A model generated the notes under the pieces. That model was not told the origin of the DNA. It saw nothing but the letters and a program-made list of their open reading frames with translations, and searched no databases. Position numbers and translations under genes: made by a program. Positions 16,444 to 25,951 of a stretch of DNA of 64,000 nt are shown here, in pieces. The first letter of the stretch is position 1; the number at the start of each line of letters is the position of its first letter. Source of the stretch: Nitratireductor sp. (GTDB lineage: Bacteria > Pseudomonadota > Alphaproteobacteria > Rhizobiales > Rhizobiaceae); assembly GCA_020637805.1 (NCBI GenBank), contig JACKJU010000006.1:213649-277648 (forward strand), in the 5' to 3' direction.

Positions 16444-17427
16444 TCACCTGGCCGATACGACTGCGCTTTGCGATACCCGTTCGATTTCGGCGACCACCGT
16501 CTCCGGGTGTATCCACGCCGGAATGTGCCCGGTGTTTTTCAGCCAGACAATTCGCGAGTTGGCGATGTCCTGCTTCAGGCCCTCGGAGTGAACCCCGGCA
16601 AGAACAACGTCGTCGGAATCACCCGTGATGATGGATACGGGTGCAGTGATCTCGCGGTAACGCTTGTGATAGTTGCTCACGAAGTCGTACAGGCTGGATA
16701 CATCAAGTGCGTTCTTGGTGAAGGATTGAACGCGCAGCACCAGGCGTGAACCCGATTTTTCCGGGTAATCCGCAGGCAGCCTGTTTGGCTTGAAGACACC
16801 TCGCACCGCGTCCTCGTAAATCATCCAGCCTGCGGGTATGGCGAGAAAGCGCACGAAGAGCGGGCCGATTACCGGCAGCATGGCCACATCATAGTACCAG
16901 GTCACGTCGGCGCCGGGCCAGGGATGGGTGGCAGGTGCGAGAAATACCACTCCGGCGGTCTTATCAGGATGTTCCACTGCGAATGCAGCAGCGACCGCAC
17001 CGCCATAGGAATGGCCGATGATCACGGCCTCGCTTATCCCGATTTTTTCAAGAAGTCCCGCGATGAGATCGGCCTGGCCATCGGGCAGGTGCGTATGCTT
17101 CTGCGCCGCAGTCCAGCCCTGCGAATAGCCGTGTCCGGGCCGGTCGACGAAAATCAGCCTGGCCCGCCCTTCGAGCCGATCGAGCATTGGGGCCTCAAGG
17201 TCGCGCAGGTTCCCGCTGGCACCGTGAATAAACACGAGAGGCGGAAGGTCCGCGTCATCTCCTGCAGGGTGGTCGGTATAGTGCATCCGCACGCCATCAA
17301 CCTCGGCGAATTCACCTTCGGGCGGGTAGAGTACTTCCACGCGGTTGCCGATCCAGAAGGTGGCCAGCCGCATCATTGAAAGCGAGACTGCGATGAGAAG
17401 CAGGACGATAAAAAGGAACATTTTCAT
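16444..17427 (-). CDS. Membrane-anchored alpha/beta hydrolase
   Basis: A 327-residue protein with one N-terminal hydrophobic segment (about 3-25), then an alpha/beta-hydrolase fold. FIHGASGNLRD is the oxyanion region, GHSYGGAVAAAF (about 142-153) the nucleophile elbow, TGDSDDVV the acid region and NTGHIPAWIHPE the catalytic His. It resembles epoxide-hydrolase or haloperoxidase-like enzymes; the substrate is not predictable. It is probably monocistronic, upstream of a convergent DUF1036 gene. Confidence 0.85.
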   Translation of the reverse strand: MKMFLFIVLLLIAVSLSMMRLATFWIGNRVEVLYPPEGEFAEVDGVRMHYTDHPAGDDADLPPLVFIHGASGNLRDLEAPMLDRLEGRARLIFVDRPGHGYSQGWTAAQKHTHLPDGQADLIAGLLEKIGISEAVIIGHSYGGAVAAAFAVEHPDKTAGVVFLAPATHPWPGADVTWYYDVAMLPVIGPLFVRFLAIPAGWMIYEDAVRGVFKPNRLPADYPEKSGSRLVLRVQSFTKNALDVSSLYDFVSNYHKRYREITAPVSIITGDSDDVVLAGVHSEGLKQDIANSRIVWLKNTGHIPAWIHPETVVAEIERVSQSAVVSAR

Positions 17428-17520
17428 GAAGGGGTTACGCGCGGGATGACCATACGGTTTGCCGCGCTGAACGACATAGCAGCAAATTGGATTTGAGGGC
17501 CAACCGGCAACGAGGCGATA

Positions 17521-18189
17521 TCAGGCGGGTTCGCCTGCCAGTTCCTCCTCCAGATCGATCACTTTCTTCTGGGCCTGTTCGTTGGCCGGATATATTTCAA
17601 GCACCCGGTGCCAAAGCTCCAGTGCCCGGTCCTTGTGGCCGAGTTGTTCCATGATGACCGCAAAACCGGAAATTGCCCCGTAGTGGCGGGGTTCCAGCTT
17701 CAGCGTCTGTTCGATATCGGCCAGCGCACGGCCGAAGTCCCGCCGCTGGAAGTGCATCGTGGCTCGCCGGTTCCACCCCTCGGCATAACCGGGCTTCAGT
17801 CGAACCACTTGGTCCAGAAGATCAAGCGCAACATTGTTCATCTTGGCGGTCATGGATTTGCCCGCACGGTCCATCAGGAGGTTGATGGTATCGGAGCCGG
17901 AATCCGCCCAGATGCGCCACACGCGCTGGGAAATGCGCTTTGCTGCAGCGCTGTCCGGTTGCCGTTTGAGGTCTGCCAGAAGACTGTCCAGCGTGGTGGC
18001 CTCGCGCTTGTTAGCGGAGGAAACGTCGTCGTCCTCGGAAGTGCCTTCGACATCAGGCGTGATGATGTCCTCGCCCGGATCTTCCAGTTCCGGAACATCC
18101 GGCTCGGGCATCTGCTGGGCGTGGACGGGGGCCGCGAAAAGAATGGCAGCGGTCAGAAGTGCGAGCGATTTTCCGGCGAAGTTTCTCAT
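17521..18189 (-). CDS. Periplasmic TPR protein
   Basis: A 222-residue secreted protein. The ATG at 18187-18189 gives a clean signal peptide (about 1-24, cleavage after VHA). A Pro/Asp/Glu-rich acidic linker (about 25-60) follows, then about three tetratricopeptide repeats (about 105-205, e.g. AEGWNRRATMHFQRRDFGRA). TPRs mediate protein contacts; no partner is evident from the neighbours. An rpmJ terminator lies just upstream. Confidence 0.82.
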   Translation of the reverse strand: MRNFAGKSLALLTAAILFAAPVHAQQMPEPDVPELEDPGEDIITPDVEGTSEDDDVSSANKREATTLDSLLADLKRQPDSAAAKRISQRVWRIWADSGSDTINLLMDRAGKSMTAKMNNVALDLLDQVVRLKPGYAEGWNRRATMHFQRRDFGRALADIEQTLKLEPRHYGAISGFAVIMEQLGHKDRALELWHRVLEIYPANEQAQKKVIDLEEELAGEPA

Positions 18190-18237
18190 TTGGATGAGGG
18201 TAGCCGGAAAGGTGGCGAAATCAACGCAAAAAGACGT

Positions 18238-18268
18238 GAAAAACCCGGCGCGGTCGAGCCACGCCGGG
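18238..18268 (-). terminator. Intrinsic terminator downstream of rpmJ
   Basis: On the minus strand CCCGGCG (18262-18268) and CGCCGGG (18244-18250) form a 7-bp stem followed by TTTTTC. It lies 60 bp past the rpmJ stop and separates rpmJ from the TPR gene. Confidence 0.65.
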
Positions 18269-18327
18269 CAATTCATCATACCAGCCGTTTCCGGCTGTCC
18301 GCATTCAGGCGAAAATCAGGGCCAAAC

Positions 18328-18453
18328 TCAGCCTTGGCGTGCCTTGAAACGCGGGTTGGTCTTGTTGATGATGTAGACGCGACCCTTGCGGCGAACCAGG
18401 CGGTTCGCGCGGTGGCGGCCTTTCAGCGATTTGAGCGAGTTCTTGATTTTCAT
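18328..18453 (-). CDS. rpmJ: 50S ribosomal protein L36
   Basis: A 41-residue basic protein, [20 protein letters not shown] at its start and ending in [12 protein letters not shown]. It is the longer alphaproteobacterial L36 without the four zinc-binding Cys/His residues of the C+ form. The ATG is at 18451-18453. It is a lone gene here, as usual in Hyphomicrobiales, and ends with its own terminator. A much longer open frame extends upstream of it but only by chance. Confidence 0.95.
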   Translation of the reverse strand: MKIKNSLKSLKGRHRANRLVRRKGRVYIINKTNPRFKARQG

Positions 18454-18717
18454 CGGTCCGGTCCGTTTACTTGCCACCGTCCGGCGTCCCGAGCGGCGGT
18501 TCAGGTTCGAATTGTCTTCGCTAGTGTTTGGCAAAACAATAGCGCGCCCCCAAGACTGGCTTGTGGCGCGCCGAAGTCGGGCCGGATATATGACAAAGCA
18601 GTATCGCATGTCAAGGTCGCGGAGAATATCGTGCAACGACGGCACTTCAAAATTTCTGCGGGCTGTGCAAACCTTTTCAGGAACTGAATTCTGATGCCGC
18701 CAGCCCGGGAGGAAATG

Positions 18718-19188
18718 ATGGAAGGACATTGCAGCTGCAACCGGTTGCGATACCGTCTCAAGGCAAAGCCGATGATCGTGCATTGCTGCCACTGCTCCTG
18801 GTGCCAGCGCGAGAGCGGATCGGCTTTTGCCGTGAACGCTGTCATCGAGACGGACAATGTCGAAATGGTGTTGGGTGAGCCGGACACGATCGAAATACCT
18901 TCCGCGAGCGGAAAGGGGCAAAAGGTGGTGCGCTGCCCGCACTGCCACGTTGCACTGTGGAGCCATTATGGCGGCGGCGGCGAGGCGATCAGCTTCATCA
19001 GGGTCGGTACGCTGGAGGATCCGGGTGCCTGTCCGCCAGATGTTCACATCTATACCTCCACCAGGCAGGACTGGGTTGTCCTGCCCGAGGGCGCACGTTC
19101 CTTCGAGGGTTATTACGACCCGCGCCAGGAATGGAGCGAAGAAGGCAAGGCGCGCTGGAAGGCTGCGAAGGCCAAGGCGGAAGGGTAA
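18718..19188 (+). CDS. GFA family (Gfa/CENP-V) zinc protein
   Basis: A 156-residue member of the GFA family (glutathione-dependent formaldehyde-activating enzyme-like, CENP-V fold). Zinc ligands are visible: Cys5 and Cys7 (GHCSC), Cys23, Cys24, Cys26 and Cys29 (HCCHCSWC), and the later CPHCH. The ATG at 18718 has GGAGG 5 bases upstream, better than an ATG eight codons earlier. Formaldehyde handling would fit the sarcosine oxidase operon 200 bp downstream, which releases formaldehyde, but the enzymatic role of this family is disputed. Confidence 0.85.
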   Translation: MEGHCSCNRLRYRLKAKPMIVHCCHCSWCQRESGSAFAVNAVIETDNVEMVLGEPDTIEIPSASGKGQKVVRCPHCHVALWSHYGGGGEAISFIRVGTLEDPGACPPDVHIYTSTRQDWVVLPEGARSFEGYYDPRQEWSEEGKARWKAAKAKAEG

Positions 19189-19195
19189 AGTCCTG

Positions 19196-19223
19196 CCCGG
19201 CTGCGGCAAAAACGGCAGCCGGG
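19196..19223 (+). other. Hairpin after the GFA gene, no T-tract
   Basis: CCCGGCTGC and GCAGCCGGG form a 9-bp stem with a 10-base A-rich loop. No U-run follows, so termination would need another factor. Confidence 0.4.
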
Positions 19224-19309
19224 GGCGCCTGTCGCAAATTGCATGATGGCCGTCGCAGAAAGTCGCAACTTTTTGCCGCGAAAAGCGCCTATTGCCGGTA
19301 ATCGCGGAT

Positions 19310-19339
19310 TTGGCTACCTGTGGACAGGTCCGCTGTAAA
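19310..19339 (+). promoter_or_regulatory. Putative soxBDAG promoter with an embedded operator-like dyad
   Basis: TTGGCT (19310-19315) and TGTAAA (19334-19339), 18 bases apart, form a plausible promoter 47 bp before soxB. Between them ACCTGT-GG-ACAGGT (19316-19329) is a perfect inverted repeat, well placed for a repressor. Confidence 0.4.
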
Positions 19340-19385
19340 TTCCCCTACGAGACCGCCTTCGTAAAGGCGGAAAACAGGTTTGCCC

Positions 19386-20639
19386 ATGCGCAAGTTTTCA
19401 GGTTTCGCAGTTGTACGCGAAGCGTTCCGCCACAATTCAGGCTGGGAGAAGCAATGGGTCAGCCCGGAGCCCCGCTCAAGTTACGATGTGATCATCGTGG
19501 GCGGCGGCGGTCACGGGCTGGGCGCTGCCTATTACCTCGCCAAGGAACATGGCATCCGCAACATTGCGGTTCTGGAAAAGGGCTGGCTCGGTGGCGGCAA
19601 TACCGGCCGCAACACCACGATCATCCGCTCGAACTATCTCTATGATGAGAGCGCGGGCATCTACGACCATGCGGTCAAGCTGTGGGAGAACCTCTCGCAG
19701 GATCTGAACTACAACGTCATGTTCTCCCAGCGTGGCGTCATGATGCTGGCGCACAACGTGCACGACGTGCAGGTTTTCAAGCGCCATATCCATGCAAACC
19801 GGCTAAATGGCATCGACAATGAATGGCTGACGCCAGAAGAGGCAAAGGAATACTGCCCGCCGCTCAACATCTCCAAGTCGGCGCGTTATCCCGTTGTCGG
19901 CGCAGCCCTCCAGCGGCGTGGCGGAACCGCGCGCCATGACGCGGTTGCCTGGGGCTATGCGCGCCAGGCCCACGACATGGGTGTCCACATCATCCAGAAC
20001 TGCGAGGTTCTTGGCATCAATCGCGGACCGGATGGGGCGGTGACCGGCGTCGAAACGACGCGCGGCACGATCGGTGCGAAGAAGATCGGCGTATCGGCTG
20101 CTGGTCACACTTCCGTGCTGATGCAGATGGCAGGCGTGCGCATGCCGCTTGAAAGCTTCCCGCTTCAGGCGCTGGTGTCGGAACCGGTCAAGCCTGTATT
20201 CCCCTGCGTCGTGATGTCGAACACCGTGCACGCCTATATCTCCCAGTCCGACAAGGGCGAACTGGTGATCGGCGCCGGCACCGACCAGTACACATCCTAT
20301 TCGCAGACCGGTGGCCTGCACATCATCAACCACACGCTTGACGCGATCTGCGAAATGTTCCCGATCTTCGGGCGCATGAAGATGCTGCGCTCGTGGGGCG
20401 GCATCGTCGATGTAACGCCTGACCGCTCGCCGATCATCGCCAAGACCCCGGTCAAGGGCCTTTACGTCAACTGCGGCTGGGGCACGGGCGGCTTCAAGGC
20501 GACGCCCGGTTCGGCGCATGTCTTCGCCCACACCATTGCCCGCGATGAGCCGCACAAGATCAATGCCGGGTTCACGCTGGAGCGTTTCCGCACCGGCCGC
20601 CTGATCGACGAGGCGGCTGCAGCTGCCGTTGCGCACTGA
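19386..20639 (+). CDS. soxB: Sarcosine oxidase, beta subunit
   Basis: The catalytic subunit of heterotetrameric sarcosine oxidase, which demethylates N-methylglycine to glycine with tetrahydrofolate and O2. Its 417 residues are the family length. The FAD-binding [14 protein letters not shown] lies at about 39-52. GGTARHDAV carries His184, equivalent to the His that holds FMN covalently in known enzymes. The C-terminal [14 protein letters not shown] closes the dinucleotide fold. The ATG at 19386 is preferred to a TTG two codons earlier. It is the first gene of soxBDAG. Confidence 0.96.
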   Translation: MRKFSGFAVVREAFRHNSGWEKQWVSPEPRSSYDVIIVGGGGHGLGAAYYLAKEHGIRNIAVLEKGWLGGGNTGRNTTIIRSNYLYDESAGIYDHAVKLWENLSQDLNYNVMFSQRGVMMLAHNVHDVQVFKRHIHANRLNGIDNEWLTPEEAKEYCPPLNISKSARYPVVGAALQRRGGTARHDAVAWGYARQAHDMGVHIIQNCEVLGINRGPDGAVTGVETTRGTIGAKKIGVSAAGHTSVLMQMAGVRMPLESFPLQALVSEPVKPVFPCVVMSNTVHAYISQSDKGELVIGAGTDQYTSYSQTGGLHIINHTLDAICEMFPIFGRMKMLRSWGGIVDVTPDRSPIIAKTPVKGLYVNCGWGTGGFKATPGSAHVFAHTIARDEPHKINAGFTLERFRTGRLIDEAAAAAVAH

Positions 20640-20649
20640 GGATATCGAG

Positions 20650-21033
20650 ATGCTTTTGATCCATTGTCCCTATTGCGAGGAAGACCGCCCGGAACTTGAA
20701 TTCCGCGGTGCAGGCGAAGCGCATATCGCGCGGCCAACCAACATGGCCGACCTGACCGACGAGGAATTCGAGAAATTCTTCTTCATCCGCGACAACGAGA
20801 AGGGCCTGGTCTTCGAGCGCTGGCGTCACATGCATGGTTGCGGGCGTTTCTTCAACGCGGCGCGCCACTCGGTCTCCGACAAGTTCATCATGACCTACAA
20901 GGCAGGCGAACCGAAACCAACGATCACCCAGGCGCAGATCGATGCGGTCAAGCCGCCCGCGAAGGGCACGCCCGCCAACGAACCGGTCTGGACCGTTGAT
21001 GCAAACACCGGGGAAAAAGGAGAGGCAAAATGA
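20650..21033 (+). CDS. soxD: Sarcosine oxidase, delta subunit
   Basis: A 127-residue small subunit that stabilises the complex through a zinc ion. CPYC (Cys6, Cys9) and HMHGC (His60, Cys64) are the zinc ligands by comparison with the known structure. It begins 10 bp after soxB, and its TGA overlaps the soxA ATG by 4 bp, giving translational coupling. The C-terminal 30 residues are Pro/Thr-rich and poorly conserved. Confidence 0.95.
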   Translation: MLLIHCPYCEEDRPELEFRGAGEAHIARPTNMADLTDEEFEKFFFIRDNEKGLVFERWRHMHGCGRFFNAARHSVSDKFIMTYKAGEPKPTITQAQIDAVKPPAKGTPANEPVWTVDANTGEKGEAK

Positions 21034-24023
21034 GTTTCTCCGTGAACACCGGTGCAAACCGCATTGCAGGCAAGGGCCGCCTTTCGCCTGCCAAGACCGT
21101 TACCTTCACCTTTGACGGGCGCAGGCTCAACGCCATGGAAGGCGACACGCTTGCCTCCGCGTTGCTCGCCAACGGCATTCACCTTGCCGGGCGTTCCTAC
21201 AAGTATCACCGTCCGCGCGGCATTCTGGGCTCCGGCCCGGAAGAGCCAAACGCGCTGATGAACATCGCGCGGGACAAGGCTCGCCGCCAGCCAAACGTGC
21301 GCGCTACCTGTCAGGAAGTGTTCGACGGGATGGAGGCGCATAGCCAGAACACCTATCCCTCGCTGACCTTCGACGTAGGCGCGATCAACGATGTGCTTTC
21401 TCCGTTCTACGGCGCTGGCTTCTACTACAAGACCTTCATGTGGCCGAAGGCCGCGTGGAAAAAGATCTACGAGCCGATCGTGCGCGAGGCGGCAGGTCTG
21501 GGCAAGTCGCCGGACGAGGCAGACCCCGACCGTTACGCCAACCGGTTTGCCCATTGCGACCTACTGGTTGTCGGTGGCGGCGCGGCGGGCATTGCAGCGG
21601 CACTTGCTGCAGCGAAATCGGGCAAGCGCATCATTCTTGCCGACGAGAACCCGGAGCTTGGCGGCTGGCTGAGGGCAGAGACCTCAGCCACAGTCGATGG
21701 TATTCCTGCCGCGGAGTGGGCTGCGGCGAAGCAGGCCGAACTGGCGGCGATGGAAAACGTCACCGTTCTGACGCGCACCACCGCGTTCGGATACTATTCG
21801 CACAACATGGTCTCCATGGCCGAACGGGTGACCGACCACATGTCGAAACCCGATGCGGACCTGCCGCGCGAAAGGCTCTGGCAGGTGCGGGCGAACAAGG
21901 TGATCCTTGCGACCGGAGCCATAGAGCGGCATCTGGTGTTCGCCGACAACGACCGTCCGGGCATCATGCTGGCATCGGCTGCGCGGCTCTATCTCAACCA
22001 TTACGGTGTTGCCGTCGGCCGCAATGTCGGTGTCTACACCGCCTGCGACTCCGCCTATGAAGCAGCCTTCGACCTCGCCGATGCGGGCGTGAAAGTGGTT
22101 GCCATTGTCGATCCGCGCACGGACGTTGCGGAAGCACTTCTGGCGTCGGCCAATGAGCGCAATATCAAGGTGCTCACCGGTCATGCCGTTACGGGCACCA
22201 AGGGCAGGCTGCGCGTGAAGTCGATGACCGTGGAGCCGGTCAACGGCAGCGCGAAAGAGAGCTTAGAGATCGACAGCCTTCTGGTATCCGGCGGCTGGAC
22301 GCCTTCGGTGCACCTGTTTTCGCAGTCGCGCGGCAAGCTGAAATTCGATGCCGACAGCGAACGTTTCATTCCCGATATCCATGTCGAGGAATGTGTTTCC
22401 ATCGGTTCGTGCAACGGCACCGACGAAATGGAAGCGGCGCTTTCCGAAGCGATGGCCTCTGCCAAGGACGCCGTGGGCGGACGTGCCGCTACCGCTCCGA
22501 AGGTTGCCGGGTTCGGGTCCATGTCGGGTCATCTGATCGGCTCTGCCAAGGGAGCCGGGCCGGATGATCACGTAAAGGCGTTCATCGATTTTCAGAACGA
22601 TGTCTGCGCCAAGGATATCCGGCTGGCGGTGCGCGAGGGCATGCATTCCATCGAGCACGTCAAGCGCTACACGACCACGGGCATGGCTTCCGACCAGGGC
22701 AAGATGTCGAACCTGCATGCGCTGGCTATTGCCGCCAATGCGCTCGGCAAGGAAATCCCGGAAGTGGGCCTCACCACCTTCCGCTCGCCCTATACGCCGG
22801 TGACCTTCGGCACCATCGTCAACCATGCAAAGGGCGATCTCTTCGACGTCACGCGCCGGACCGCCATCCATGGATGGGCAGAGGAAAACGGTGCAGTCTT
22901 CGAGGATGTGGGCAACTGGAAACGCGCCTGGTACTTCCCGAAGGCGGGAGAGGACATGGCCGCAGCGGTTGCTCGCGAGTGCAGGCAGGTGCGTGAGTCT
23001 GCGGGCATCTTCGATGCGTCGACGCTTGGCAAGATCGAGGTGGTCGGGCCGGATGCGGTCAAGTTCATGGAGATGATGTACACCAATCCGTGGGCGAAGC
23101 TGCCGGTCGGCATGTGCCGCTACGGTATCATGTGCCGCGAGGATGGTTTCATCTATGACGACGGTGTCGTTGGGCGGCTGGCGGAAGACCGGTTCCACGT
23201 GACAACCACGACCGGCGGTGCGCCGCGCGTGCTCAACATGATGGAAGACTATCTTCAGACAGAATTCCCCGACTGGAAGGTTTGGCTGACATCGACTTCG
23301 GAGCAATGGGCCGTCATCGCGGTTCAGGGGCCGAAGGCACGCGAGATCATCGAACCCCTGATCGACGGTATAGACCTGTCGCCCGAAGCCATGCCGCACA
23401 TGGCGATCCGCGAAGGCAGGATCTGCGGCGTTCCCACACGCCTGATGCGGGTGTCGTTCACCGGCGAGGCGGGTTTCGAGATCAACGTGCCTGCCGATTA
23501 TGGCCGCGCGGTCTGGGAAGCGGTTTGGGAACGCGGCGCACCCATGGGAATGGTGCCATACGGTACCGAAACCATGCACGTGCTGCGTGCTGAAAAGGGC
23601 TTCATCATCGTAGGCCAGGATACCGACGGGACGGTTACGCCCTACGACGCTGGGCTTGGCTGGGCCGTGGGCAAGAAGAAGAGCGATTTTGTCGGCATTC
23701 GCGGGCTCACGCGGCCTGATATTGTTGCCGAAGGCCGGCGCCAGTTGATCGGGCTGAAGACGAAAGATCCGAAAGTGGTTCTCGAAGAGGGTGCGCAGAT
23801 CGTGGCTGATCCGAACCAGCCGATACCCATGAAGATGCTCGGCTTCGTAACATCGTCCTACTGGTCATCGAACCTTGACCGCTCGATTGCGATGGCACTT
23901 GTCGAGGGTGGTTTCGACCGCAAGGGACAGACACTCTACGTGCCGATGGAAAACGAGACCATTGCGGTGGAAGTTTGCGATACGGCGTTCTTCGATGCCA
24001 AGGGAGACCGGTTAAATGGCTGA
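21030..24023 (+). CDS. soxA: Sarcosine oxidase, alpha subunit
   Basis: A 997-residue subunit. An N-terminal ferredoxin-like domain (about 25-110, with YHRPRGILGSGPEEPN) is followed by a pyridine-nucleotide-disulfide oxidoreductase core (GGGAAGIAAALAAAKSG at about 180-196), where NAD+ binds. A C-terminal aminomethyltransferase-like domain (about 600-985, e.g. FTGEAGFEINVPADYGRAVW) takes the methylene group onto tetrahydrofolate, giving 5,10-methylene-THF. The length and all blocks are intact. It overlaps soxD at its start and soxG at its end. Confidence 0.96.
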   Translation: MSFSVNTGANRIAGKGRLSPAKTVTFTFDGRRLNAMEGDTLASALLANGIHLAGRSYKYHRPRGILGSGPEEPNALMNIARDKARRQPNVRATCQEVFDGMEAHSQNTYPSLTFDVGAINDVLSPFYGAGFYYKTFMWPKAAWKKIYEPIVREAAGLGKSPDEADPDRYANRFAHCDLLVVGGGAAGIAAALAAAKSGKRIILADENPELGGWLRAETSATVDGIPAAEWAAAKQAELAAMENVTVLTRTTAFGYYSHNMVSMAERVTDHMSKPDADLPRERLWQVRANKVILATGAIERHLVFADNDRPGIMLASAARLYLNHYGVAVGRNVGVYTACDSAYEAAFDLADAGVKVVAIVDPRTDVAEALLASANERNIKVLTGHAVTGTKGRLRVKSMTVEPVNGSAKESLEIDSLLVSGGWTPSVHLFSQSRGKLKFDADSERFIPDIHVEECVSIGSCNGTDEMEAALSEAMASAKDAVGGRAATAPKVAGFGSMSGHLIGSAKGAGPDDHVKAFIDFQNDVCAKDIRLAVREGMHSIEHVKRYTTTGMASDQGKMSNLHALAIAANALGKEIPEVGLTTFRSPYTPVTFGTIVNHAKGDLFDVTRRTAIHGWAEENGAVFEDVGNWKRAWYFPKAGEDMAAAVARECRQVRESAGIFDASTLGKIEVVGPDAVKFMEMMYTNPWAKLPVGMCRYGIMCREDGFIYDDGVVGRLAEDRFHVTTTTGGAPRVLNMMEDYLQTEFPDWKVWLTSTSEQWAVIAVQGPKAREIIEPLIDGIDLSPEAMPHMAIREGRICGVPTRLMRVSFTGEAGFEINVPADYGRAVWEAVWERGAPMGMVPYGTETMHVLRAEKGFIIVGQDTDGTVTPYDAGLGWAVGKKKSDFVGIRGLTRPDIVAEGRRQLIGLKTKDPKVVLEEGAQIVADPNQPIPMKMLGFVTSSYWSSNLDRSIAMALVEGGFDRKGQTLYVPMENETIAVEVCDTAFFDAKGDRLNG

Positions 24024-24579
24024 ACAGCTCAGGAACCTCACAATCGAAGATCGCAAGGGACCTTTGACCGGCCGGGTGTTCGGTGCGAACGGGTGCACGC
24101 TCAAACCAGCCGCCCCGGCCATCCGCATTAGCCTGCGTGCCGGTGCGGAAGGGATGGCCGCCGCCAAGAAGGTGCTTGGCATCGCGCTTCCGGTCAAACC
24201 GAAGTCGACCGCGCTCAAGGTGGATCTTGCATGCCTCTGGCTGGGGCCGGACGAGTGGCTGATCATCGATTCAGCGGATTCCGTTCTTCCTGAGAAATTC
24301 GCCAAGCTGGGCAACTCCCTGCTTTCGGCTGTGGATGTATCGCACCGCAATACGGCGATAATCGTTGAAGGCGCGAATGTGGAGGCAGTTCTCAATTCGG
24401 GCTGCCCGCAGGATCTTTCCCTGGATGCATTTCACGTTGGCTCGTGTTCGCGGACGATCCTTGGCAAGTCGGAAGTCGTGCTGTTCAGGGAAGCGGAAAA
24501 CCGCTTCAGGGTGGAGTGCTGGCGCTCTTTCTCCGACTACGTGTGGAAATATCTGGCCGACGCCGCAAAATCTGCCTGA
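24016..24579 (+). CDS. soxG: Sarcosine oxidase, gamma subunit
   Basis: A 187-residue subunit with a GcvT-like half-fold. LWLGPDEWLI (about 74-83), LLSAVDVSHRNTAIIVEGANV and LNSGCPQDLSL are characteristic SoxG blocks. It overlaps the soxA end by 8 bp and closes the canonical soxBDAG order. No folate-cycle genes (purU, folD, glyA) follow directly, unlike some soxBDAG loci. Confidence 0.94.
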   Translation: MAEQLRNLTIEDRKGPLTGRVFGANGCTLKPAAPAIRISLRAGAEGMAAAKKVLGIALPVKPKSTALKVDLACLWLGPDEWLIIDSADSVLPEKFAKLGNSLLSAVDVSHRNTAIIVEGANVEAVLNSGCPQDLSLDAFHVGSCSRTILGKSEVVLFREAENRFRVECWRSFSDYVWKYLADAAKSA

Positions 24580-24631
24580 GCGGATACAAATGCGGGTTGC
24601 CGGATCAACGCGGCTGCCGCTAAGTGGCGGC

Positions 24632-25807
24632 ATGAGCGACGATCAGAAAATTGCCACGCGGCTGGTACTCAACTTTCCGGGCTTCGAGAAGACCGACAGC
24701 GAGGCGCAGCTTGGCCGCCTCCTGTACAGCGCCAACGGATCGGGCAAGGCCTGGGGGTTCGTTTCCGAACGAACCGAGACAGTGCATGAGGGAGATTCCC
24801 ACTTTACGGCTGCCGGTTTTCTGACCAGCGGCGATGGCTGGCAAACCGAAACCAGGGTGGTGCAGTTCCGCTGGAACGACATCGTGCACGGCTATGAGTT
24901 TGCGCCATTTCCGGCTGGCTTTCTCAGAAGCCTTGGCAAATTCCTGCACTTCTTCACCGACGGAACGGTCAAGAGGTACCTACAGGCAAGCTGGCGCTAT
25001 TTCGGCTTCACGATCTATCCATTCCTGGTGTGCTTCGCGTTTGCATTCCTTGCCGGCGGGTTTTTTCATTTCGTGCTTTCGCATGCCGGACTTGCGGGAT
25101 GGATTTTGTGGGCCGTGCTTTTGCCCCTCACGCTTCTCCTGACCCTGATGTTTTGCCGCTGGCCGGGCGAAAAGCTCTACATTCCCATGACCATTGCCGA
25201 TTGGGGTTTTGCCCGCGACATGATCGAGCGCGCCAATCCCGAGATCGAGGCGCGGTTCGCGGAGTTTGGCAAGGAAACCGCCCGGGAGATCGAGATTTCC
25301 CGGCATGACGAGATCGTTATCGTCGGCCACAGCTTCGGGGCCGTGTGGGCTGTAGAGGCACTGGCGAGGGCGCTGCGGGACAATCCTGAACTCCTCGCCG
25401 GCAAGCAACTCACCTTCCTGGCACTAGGATCATCGATCGCGAAGATCGCGCTTGCGCCCGATGCCCAATGGATGCGCGACTCGGTTGCGGTTGCCGCCGG
25501 ACAGAAAAACCTGTTCTGGCACGAGATCCAGACCAAGGACGATTTCATCGCCTTCTACAAGGCCGAGCCGTTCAAGATTCTCGGATTGAACAGACCAGCC
25601 GATTTCAGGCTGCAACGCATCCGCTTTTCCGAGGGAATTGGCAAGAAGCGCTACCGCGCGATTCGAAAGTCGATGTACCGCACCCACAGGCAATACATCC
25701 TGCACTATGACAAGCGGGTATTGTTTGACACCATGCTGCGGCTTTTCGGGCCGATTTCAGCGCGTCATCTCGCGACCTTGTCGAAGCCCGGCGAAACGGG
25801 TCTCTGA
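24632..25807 (+). CDS. Membrane protein with alpha/beta-hydrolase-like region, unknown function
   Basis: About 391 residues from the ATG at 24632, 52 bp after soxG on the same strand, so it could be co-transcribed with the sox genes. Two hydrophobic segments lie at about 134-155 and 163-185. The C-terminal half has a clear nucleophile elbow, VIVGHSFGAVWAVEALA (Ser at about 232), and LGSSIAKIALAP. A catalytic Asp and His are not obvious. I cannot assign a substrate. The weak ribosome site leaves the start slightly uncertain. Confidence 0.65.
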   Translation: MSDDQKIATRLVLNFPGFEKTDSEAQLGRLLYSANGSGKAWGFVSERTETVHEGDSHFTAAGFLTSGDGWQTETRVVQFRWNDIVHGYEFAPFPAGFLRSLGKFLHFFTDGTVKRYLQASWRYFGFTIYPFLVCFAFAFLAGGFFHFVLSHAGLAGWILWAVLLPLTLLLTLMFCRWPGEKLYIPMTIADWGFARDMIERANPEIEARFAEFGKETAREIEISRHDEIVIVGHSFGAVWAVEALARALRDNPELLAGKQLTFLALGSSIAKIALAPDAQWMRDSVAVAAGQKNLFWHEIQTKDDFIAFYKAEPFKILGLNRPADFRLQRIRFSEGIGKKRYRAIRKSMYRTHRQYILHYDKRVLFDTMLRLFGPISARHLATLSKPGETGL

Positions 25808-25951
25808 CGGCAGTTCCTTCGATTTTGTTGTCGTTTCTTCACTCATCGGGGTTGCGCAGGCAACCTTGTTTTTGCGACAGAAATAGCGCCCCCGCCATAT
25901 TGGGGCGGACGTGCGAGGCGGTAGTCTTGAGAAATCCTAGTGGAGACAGGC

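Noticed and set aside
18328..19209. 293-residue minus-strand frame ending in L36
   Set aside because: Only its last 41 residues are a gene (rpmJ); the rest is antisense to the GFA gene and includes a terminator-like and promoter region.
22263..23579. 438-residue minus-strand open frame
   Set aside because: Antisense to the intact soxA; His/Arg-rich composition without family features.
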